Source: Pseudoalteromonas sp. T1lg23B
Lineage (GTDB): Bacteria > Pseudomonadota > Gammaproteobacteria > Enterobacterales > Alteromonadaceae
Direction: 5' to 3'
Assembly (NCBI RefSeq): GCF_002964665.1
Contig: NZ_PQBZ01000042.1
Location: forward strand, 650,951-714,950
Length of the DNA: 64,000 nucleotides
Under the pieces are notes generated by a model, which made no database searches, had not been told where the DNA came from, and saw only the letters and a program-made list of their open reading frames with translations. Numbering within the stretch: the stretch's first letter is position 1; each line of letters starts with the position of its first letter. This document shows, one piece after another, positions 63,738 through 64,000 of the stretch. A program made the translations under genes and the position numbers.

Positions 63738-64000
63738 GGTTATTAACCTCAGTAACTCGCACTGGGTTCCAAAGTTTAGGTTGTGGGATAGCGTTAGTTG
63801 GTTGTTCCAATGCTTGGTGTTAACACAAAGGTGGACCATCAGCGTAACTCATTTCTGCCCCATTGTGAGTTAACGTGAATGTTCTAAGCGCGGCTTAGAG
63901 CGAAGAACGGCCGTTGGTAGCGAGCAAAGCTATGAGCGAGGAATGGACATTCAAAATCTAGACTTAAAAACAATCGATTCTCGTTATGTAATTTAAGCGG
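63738..64000. other. Structured intergenic tail of the window
   Basis: No gene is seen. Nested inverted repeats lie at 63876-63953: outer TGAATGT/ACATTCA, inner CTAAGC/GCTTAG around GCG, and the palindrome AACGGCCGTT at 63906-63915. This could be a structured RNA or a repeated intergenic element, or chance. Confidence 0.35.

Noticed and set aside
1..64000. Prophage, IS element, CRISPR array, tRNA or rRNA gene
   Set aside because: No integrase, transposase, regular short repeats or recognisable tRNA/rRNA sequence was found on reading; a tRNA or covariance-model scan was not possible.

Overview
The window looks like chromosomal DNA of a marine gammaproteobacterium of the order Alteromonadales, most likely Pseudoalteromonas or a close relative. 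The best single clue is the alpha-amylase at 26.6-28.6 kb. Residue for residue it resembles the cold-adapted alpha-amylase of Pseudoalteromonas haloplanktis, including its long C-terminal extension. Supporting clues are moderate-to-low GC, a DUF2999 protein, a secreted GH19 chitinase, and several TPR and periplasmic-binding proteins typical of marine gammas. Genus is an inference; no 16S or tRNA gene was seen. The region is ordinary chromosome: no prophage, IS element, CRISPR array or integrase was recognised.

Layout. 0-5.4 kb: histidine degradation (hutH-hutU, with a long eukaryote-like urocanase), a divergent LysR gene broken by a frameshift, and a secreted HExxH protein. 5.6-8.2 kb: a TPR sensor kinase and a small secreted protein. 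8.5-11.9 kb: threonine aldolase, a secreted amidohydrolase and a LysR regulator. 12.0-15.5 kb: two promoters with SoxR boxes and the 19-bp -35/-10 spacing typical of SoxR targets. One drives an FMN oxidoreductase/questin-oxidase-like pair; the other drives a 27-codon small ORF plus a VOC protein. A GFA-like protein and a secreted cupin lie between them. 15.6-19.6 kb: an amino-acid catabolic unit (ornithine cyclodeaminase, citrulline hydrolase CtlX, AGCS symporter) with a divergent Lrp-type regulator.

19.6-35.7 kb: a DUF417 membrane protein, feoAB ferrous iron uptake, DUF2999, DUF418 and GNAT proteins, two distant TPR paralogues, the amylase, TsaC/Sua5, a histone-deacetylase-like hydrolase, two orphan solute-binding proteins flanking a TPR membrane protein, and ferredoxin-NADP reductase. 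35.8-40.1 kb: nucleoside salvage (deoB-deoD divergent from udk-nupC). deoB carries a one-base frameshift, and the divergent region holds two identical-core palindromes about seven helical turns apart. 40.2-48.4 kb: a secreted unknown, GNAT, GH16 glycosidase, a membrane-anchored winged-helix/TPR regulator, a LysE exporter, an RsmB-type RNA methyltransferase and the GH19 chitinase.

48.6-58.7 kb: a GNAT/FAD-oxidoreductase pair, a beta-helix protein, an S41 peptidase, a DUF4386/AraC pair, a second AraC regulator coupled to a DUF3612-like XRE regulator, and a divergent 160-aa protein that looks like a free-standing malate synthase G insertion domain. 58.8-63.7 kb: a PhoD-like phosphatase, then tryptophan 2,3-dioxygenase, a kynureninase-like enzyme and a cupin. 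Overall the window combines amino-acid catabolism (His, Thr, citrulline/ornithine, Trp), polymer degradation and nucleoside salvage, with one compact redox-stress segment. The most interesting observations are the SoxR-box promoters with their small ORF, the stand-alone malate-synthase-like domain, and the paired palindromes at deoB/udk.
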